Shown piece after piece: positions 58,811 to 64,000 of a stretch of 64,000 bases of DNA (positions are counted from its first letter, which is position 1; the number at the start of each line of letters is the position of its first letter). The notes beneath the pieces were generated by a model. That model had not been told where the DNA came from and did no database searches. It saw only the letters and a list, made by a program, of their open reading frames with translations. Location of the stretch: contig NC_088643.1 in assembly GCF_964019385.1 (NCBI RefSeq), positions 8,326,552 through 8,390,551 on the forward strand, in the 5' to 3' direction. This stretch comes from Sycon ciliatum. Its lineage: Eukaryota; Porifera; Calcarea; Leucosolenida; Sycettidae. A program made the translations under genes and the position numbers.

Positions 58811-59553
58811 GTGAGTAATGAGCGATGTGTGATCGGTGATACTCATTGTAAGAGTGTATTTGTCGTTGCCTAGCAATGTAGTTCTAGTTTTCTTCGGGCA
58901 CCAAAATTCGTGTTGGGTGGCACTGCTCATTATCATAGTGCCCCTGAAAACTCAAACCAGCTTCCACCAAGCTAGGAATCAGACCAATTCCCCACATGCC
59001 TAGTCCCCATATAAGACATGTGCCGCTGCGCCGGACGGCAAAGCACGGAAGGTAACCCCTTCTCTACAGCATGATGTCGGGTGCAGAAAACGCAGCAAGA
59101 GAAAGCGCAGCAAGAGAAAGCGACCGTGGGTGGATTTTCCCCACTTTTAATTGCTGCGGCCATCTGTGTGACACACATGGCATGCATTCATGCTATGGCG
59201 CTGATCGAAACATAGAATGTCTCTGCAGCCGGTCTAATCACATGTGTTGCCAACTGATTGAGGGCCTGTCGTGGTGCGCTTTGCACCTAGAACAGCAAGA
59301 CTACATGAATTAGGATACAATATGCCAGTAGAAAGCAGCTGGCATGGCCTCTCTGTTTAAACAAAGGATCAATAAAGCATTCTAGCTTACAGTCTGGCCA
59401 TGGTAGTATTGTAGGTTGCAGCCTCCAGGCTAAATACCGGCAATATAAAGCAGTAACCCGATCAAGGCCACTGCACTATTTACTACCCCGAAATGTATGA
59501 TTGCCTCCCAGGACCTGACTAGTTGCTGCCTGCGTTGATCCAATGTCTTGCAG

Positions 59554-59637
59554 TTGATGACTCAGCAACAACAAGACCAATTCCAGTTAGTCCAGGTGGA
59601 GAAGTGAGCACACAACAACCTGGATCGACACCAGCGG
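59554..59637 (+). CDS. Linker exon S (copy 9)
   Basis: 28 residues; same protein as the S at 6188. Confidence 0.83.
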
Positions 59638-59850
59638 GTGAGTTTCAGTTTTTTTCTGCCGCCTGGTATTCAATGGCCTCATCAGAATGCAGGAACTTCA
59701 CTGGACTTCGTTGCTGGCAGCGATGTGTTGTTCGTGATTGCCATTGTTCCTTTGATACAGGTGTTTTGCCCACTTTTGTCTTGTGTTTTCACTAGCAATG
59801 GTATATTGATATTGCATGCCTTCTTGTGATTTCCATTTTGTGTGTTGTAG

Positions 59851-59925
59851 TTGATGATGGAAGAACAACAAGACCAATTGTAGGTAGTTCAGGTCCAGAG
59901 ACAACAATGCCACCAACACCAGCAG
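59851..59925 (+). CDS. Linker exon R'' (copy 9 of R family)
   Basis: 25 residues; RPIVGSSGPETTMPPTPA end. Same 24-base loss as R', but no 165-bp MITE in the intron before it. Donor GTAAGG. Confidence 0.8.
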
Positions 59926-59960
59926 GTAAGGGTGGGGAATAAAATTATTCCATGAGGAGT

Positions 59961-60132
59961 TTCTAGAAAAAGAAAACGTACCAAGGAACTACAAGTTACG
60001 CTAGAATGTCCACTAACATCACCAGTTACTAAACAATCTGCTCATGCGATAACATTGCACACGATACTGCCGGACGGTACTAACGTTCTGCAACTAATCT
60101 ATAAACTAATCATTGACTCTCCATCCGAGTCC
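59961..60132. mobile_element. 172-bp insertion with about 14-bp target duplication
   Basis: Flanked by attccatgaggagt (59947-59960) and attccatgagtagt (60133-60146), single in other R-B introns. No inverted ends; internal sequence unrecognised. Confidence 0.6.
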
Positions 60133-60362
60133 ATTCCATGAGTAGTGTGACATATAAAGGAAAGTGAGTAATGAAATAGAGACTGTATGCATGATAACTA
60201 TGATCTGGAGGACATGTATGTCATGTTTGATGATCACAACTGGAATGCCATTATGGTAATGCATAGAAACAATAAGGTAGATCGGGTGTGTTTTGTGTTT
60301 TGAGAACAAGTGGTTTGACAACCACTTCCTCATTGTTTGTGCTTCTTTTTGATGTGATATAG

Positions 60363-60671
60363 GATCCTTCGCCACAGTATCTCCATCAAGAGTGGAGTTG
60401 GACTCTAGCACCAACAATTTTGTGCTCAGATGCAGTCACAATGATCCCAATGCGTTATTCGTGATTTATCGCTGGTCTCTTTTGGATGGCAGAGATCTTC
60501 CTTTGGGTAGATTTGAGATCGGTGGCTTGAATGGAGAAGTACTGACAATCCAGGAACCAATTGCATCAGATGCAGGCAACTATGTATGCAGTGTAGCTAG
60601 TTTTGGATCCACTGAAATTAGACCGGGATCTGCAGAAGTGGTATTCAGTGTGGTTACAACCACAACACAAG
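60363..60671 (+). CDS. Ig-domain exon type B (copy 12)
   Basis: 103 residues; FG loop ASFGSTEIR, Ile35, Leu41. Last Ig domain in the window. The intron to the next linker (60672-62105) holds two CA tracts, about 300 unrecognised GC-richer bases, a doubtful exon at 61289, and otherwise nothing. Confidence 0.93.
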
Positions 60672-60785
60672 GTGAGTGTGATTTCTTGTTCCGTGTTCAC
60701 AAGCGGCTACAGATGACAATAAGGTGTTGTGTTCTTCAATGTTTGAGAGGACTTTTTTCTTGTGGTAGTGAGTCAGCTTACTGGT

Positions 60786-60803
60786 ACACACACACGCGCA
60801 CGC

Positions 60804-60839
<36 letters not shown>
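60786..60839. repeat. (CA)n microsatellite
   Basis: CA tract with CGCA interruptions at its start. Confidence 0.9.
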
Positions 60840-60841
<2 letters not shown>

Positions 60842-61150
60842 TGGACCTTGGGCGTGCTGCCATATTCTGGCTATGCGGACCCCATGGGGGGTTGAGCAGG
60901 TTCGGAACAGTAGGGGCGATGACGGGATAGGTCCTGTGGTCTACTGAAACGCCGACCGCAATTGCAAACGATGCAGAAGGAGCTACGGTCTGTGTTGGTT
61001 GCTCTGGCCAAGCACGGCTGCACTTGTGACGCTTCATGCCTTGGCGCGATAGCACACAGCGGTTTCAGCGGGTGCAGTGGAAGCTGCAGCGTTCGCAGGA
61101 CATATTGTTCGTAAGAGGTGATTCAAGTGTGTCAGAAGATGCCTCTGCTC

Positions 61151-61167
61151 ACACACACACACTCACT

Positions 61168-61205
<38 letters not shown>
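61151..61205. repeat. (CA)n microsatellite
   Basis: CA tract with a ctcactct interruption. Confidence 0.9.
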
Positions 61206-61207
<2 letters not shown>

Positions 61208-61288
61208 TGAGGGCCTGTAGACATGCAATGCATTCTGTATGGGGAATACAGAAGTTGTGTACCAACCGATACCAACAGGACACTGTAG

Positions 61289-61336
61289 ATGATATTGTTG
61301 TGGAGCCTGAGCAAGAATTTATTGTTGATGCCACCG
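61289..61336 (+). CDS. Doubtful short linker exon (EQEFIVDAT)
   Basis: 16 residues ending EPEQEFIVDAT, phase 1-1, donor GTAAGA, weak acceptor actgtag. The same EQEFIVDAT frame before a GT appears near 24931-24961 and 42786-42810, without good acceptors. Confidence 0.3.
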
Positions 61337-62105
61337 GTAAGATAGTGTTGGAGCTGTGTGGTGCACTTCACTTGCATTTCTTTTCTCTGGCCATGGGGAG
61401 GGGGCTAGTTGAAATAGGTTTTTTTGGTACGAAAGGCCTAGTCGAAACTATAATGGCTACTGTGCTTCATGGACATTGAAATCCAAGAACATGTGTATGC
61501 GGTTGGAGGCGCTAAAGATATTACACAACCATGAATGTGGAATACCCACCAGTTTGGAAGACCAATCTCATGTCTTTTTCGCAGCGTTTGTGATTTTCAG
61601 AGTGTCTCTGTTGATATTTGATGTCCCCACCTGGTTCAGACCAGTTCAAGACCCTGGTGGGGGATTCCACTGTGGATCAACCACATGAAGAATTTTTTTA
61701 CTGAATACCACAGAACCATCAGATGCTGCACAGCGGGGGCGGTGGCATATTGGATGGAAGTGGGGGCAGGGCAAAAGTAACTCTTCCGACCAAAGGTCTC
61801 GGAATCATCGTTACTCCTGTGCGCCGATTCATAGGAGAAAAGAACATATGCATCCAAGAGGGAAGAAATGTTGTCGTCATTGGTGTAGGTGTGGGTACTG
61901 CAGCACCAAGATGTGATAGGTTCCACAGTGTTGTTCAGCAGTCCAGTTGTCACACGAATGCCTCACATTCAGTCTAGCACGTCCATGTAGAATTTACGGT
62001 GTTTGGATCCTGAAGTAAGGGGTTGTCTGTATACTGTACAAACTTCTATCTGCATACAACATTCTGCTATCGTGTCAACATACCATTCGTGTTCACTTGC
62101 CTCAG

Positions 62106-62192
62106 GTCCGACTCCATCCACTGAACCTGCAAGCGTCACTACTAGCAATGTTACTCAGACTGCAACAGCACCGGGCAACTGTCGAACACTGC
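62106..62192 (+). CDS. Cys-containing Thr linker exon (L)
   Basis: 29 residues: PTPSTEPASVTTSNVTQT, then APGNCRTL with one Cys near the end, donor GTAAGT. It plays the Q role before the next FN3 but has its own sequence. The intron after it (62193-62953) shows nothing recognisable. Confidence 0.78.
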
Positions 62193-62953
62193 GTAAGTGA
62201 CGTAAAATTGTTGGTGGTGATTTATGCTGATTTTAGTCAATCTCTAGTGATGTGTGGACAGCTTGACGTAGTAGAATGTTCCCCGTTCAAAGACGTCCAA
62301 GATTGCCTGATGAGTCCTGCAGGGATGAAGCATACATCACAACCTTAGCCAAGTCGCCGCTGTGTCATTGCAAGTGCACCAGGCGCTAACTGATGTACCA
62401 GCCATCTAAAAACAGAAAGGTTCCAGGCTGTCCAATAGCAACCAGCTATGTGGATGTCACCAGCCATGCATCAACTAGGTGCCGTGCGCAAACAGATGAT
62501 GGTGGGGAGAGAAAGGGAGCTGTCGGCCAGATTTTTCCAGCTTAGAAGACACTGTTTGTGGGATACTGTGGGTTGGGGTGGACATTTTTCTGATCTTATT
62601 CTGCCTGGCATGTCGTGTCAATAAGAGATATTGCATGCATGAGGCGCTTACTTTGCTGCACGTGTTCACGTATCGAAAACTCCTTGGGGATGTGTGATAT
62701 TGTGCGGGACATAATGCTTGATACCTGAATCCTGTCACTTCAACCACACATGCAAATCAAAGACCACTGGGCACACTTCTGTGTGACATCACATGCCTTT
62801 GGTGACGCTTGCGAATCAATGTGTATGCTAGCTACAGGCCATTCCATTCAGCTGGATGCTTTCTAAGTATTCCTTGTGTCTGAGCGGCTACCAGAACTTT
62901 ATACATCAACTATTGGCCTGCTAACGGTTCTTTTGTGCTTTCACAACATGCAG

Positions 62954-63277
62954 CTGCTCCTGTTTGGAATGAACAGGATATTGTTGAAGTTGGGGCTACA
63001 TATGTGGAGGTTATTTTCCCGACGTACGCCGGCTATACTCCTAGTGTTGGCGTGTTTGAGCTGGAGAGCTATGAGGACGGCGAATGGCAGAGTGAAGGTA
63101 CGGTGCCTGTGGCTGACACAGCACTAACGGCTGAACTATCACCTCTAGCACCCGACACAGAGCTGCGCCTCCGTCTCCGCTACATCGATGACTCTGAAAG
63201 ATGCAATGTGTCGGAGTTCAGTGATGTTCTAGAAATCCGAACCCTCCCCACCACCAGCACCGGTACCCTGACTCCGG
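62954..63277 (+). CDS. FN3-like exon, divergent last copy (F')
   Basis: 108 residues, acceptor acatgcag, donor GTAAGT. It opens AAPVWNEQDI, ends CNVSEFSDVLEI with a VSEFS box and one Cys, then a Thr/Ser/Pro tail. Same landmarks as F but strongly diverged and more GC-rich. A weaker donor 16 bases upstream (ccaccg/gtaccc) is also in phase 1. Confidence 0.87.
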
Positions 63278-63568
63278 GTAAGTCCTTTCATCTTTGTACT
63301 TTTGTTTAAAGAATGATTTATCTCTTGTCTGCATGTTTTATGCGCTGATACCATTCTCTGGTACCAAAAACAAAAGTTTTTCATTCTCGTCAGTGATCTG
63401 GGTGTGTGCCAGTGTAACATTCAAAGTTCGTAAACCTGTCTTGAATCATGACTCTTAAATCCCGAGTTTGGAATTCAGAGTTTAGAATCTGGACTTTGGA
63501 ATCCAGAGTCTTGAATCAGGAACTTTTGTGGTTTTATGTTCTCTGAATTATTCATTGCATTCTTCCAG

Positions 63569-63688
63569 GAGTCACCAGTGCCCCAACTGCTACAACTCGG
63601 GTGACAATCACCGGCACCGCTATCAGGAACACGACAGAACCCAGCACTGGTGGAACAACACCATCGACAGGCTGTAGCGCTGATCTAG
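63569..63688 (+). CDS. Cys-containing Thr linker exon (M)
   Basis: 40 residues: GVTSAPTATTRVTITGTA, then a Thr-rich stretch ending STGCSADL, donor GTAACT. By analogy with Q and L another FN3 should follow beyond the window. 63689-64000 shows nothing recognisable. Confidence 0.78.
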
Positions 63689-64000
63689 GTAACTCTCCCA
63701 TCCGAAACACTATTGCGTTGGAGGTTGCGGACAATAAGAAAATGTCACAAGTCACGAATGAACATTTTTGGGGTCAAATCTGATTCACTCTGACCATCGC
63801 AAAGTACAGTATACAGGTGTAGGGGCTCTCACATCGTATGCTGGTCTGACCATTTCCTGTACCAATAGTGGGTCTCCCGCCAGTTAGGCTCACACCAGTC
63901 AGTGCCAGGCAGTATTGGCGGATGTATCGCCTTACTGTGAGATAAACTGCCCCAATGTGTGTGGATCGATACGAAAACTGGATTGGCTATGGGGCTATGT

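Noticed and set aside
61636-61977. Overlapping ORFs of 84 and 105 codons
   Set aside because: No domain, no paralogue in other units and no fitting splice sites.

Overview
The window reads as animal nuclear DNA, and every supported coding exon lies on the + strand of one very large gene. Both ends are missing: no start codon, signal peptide, transmembrane segment or final stop is in view. I place 77 exons between 204 and 63688, adding to 13,926 coding bases (about 4,640 residues). Every exon is a multiple of three, begins in phase 1 and ends in phase 1, with GT..AG introns. They encode 26 immunoglobulin (Ig) domains, 7 fibronectin type III-like (FN3) domains and 44 short Thr/Pro/Ser-rich linkers resembling O-glycosylated mucin stalks. 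The predicted product is a giant extracellular adhesion or recognition protein. Taxon is not determinable by eye. A sponge or another invertebrate metazoan would fit the symmetric Ig/FN3 exons, short introns and many mobile elements.

Layout. 204-2169: divergent FN3, an unusual Ig and a Thr linker. Then five tandem units, each opening with a Cys-containing linker (Q) and an FN3 (F). The complete 19-exon unit is Q-F-V-A-S-R'-B-Vs-A-S'-R-B-W-C-X-Z-D-Y-B, where A, B, C and D are Ig types and the other letters are linkers. Unit 1 (3898-13041) is rearranged: Q-F-S-R-B-V-A-S-R-B-W-C-X-B. Units 2 (13613-29319) and 3 (29892-46753) are complete. Unit 4 (47520-56033) lacks W to Y. Unit 5 (56594-60671) is Q-F-V-A-S-R-B. 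The window ends with a linker, a divergent FN3 and a linker (62106-63688).

Possible system. The Ig copies are nearly identical over their framework, synonymous positions included. They differ mainly at the end of the domain, in the loop between the last two beta strands (FG loop, equivalent to antibody CDR3). Twelve B copies carry seven FG-loop versions and eight A copies carry four. With all-symmetric exons this is an array in which copies can be skipped, duplicated, deleted or converted without breaking the frame. Several past deletions and one newly made splice acceptor can be read in the introns.

Mobile DNA sits only in introns and can often be dated against the same intron in another unit. 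It includes a gag/protease retroelement fragment, an inverted-repeat DNA element present twice (one copy carrying a tandem LTR-internal-LTR-internal-LTR element), a 4.6 kb tyrosine-recombinase insertion with long inverted repeats, a TTAA-flanked piggyBac-like MITE, a hAT-like MITE, and several other small inverted-repeat elements. Long GT, CT and TAG microsatellites are also present, some beside splice acceptors.
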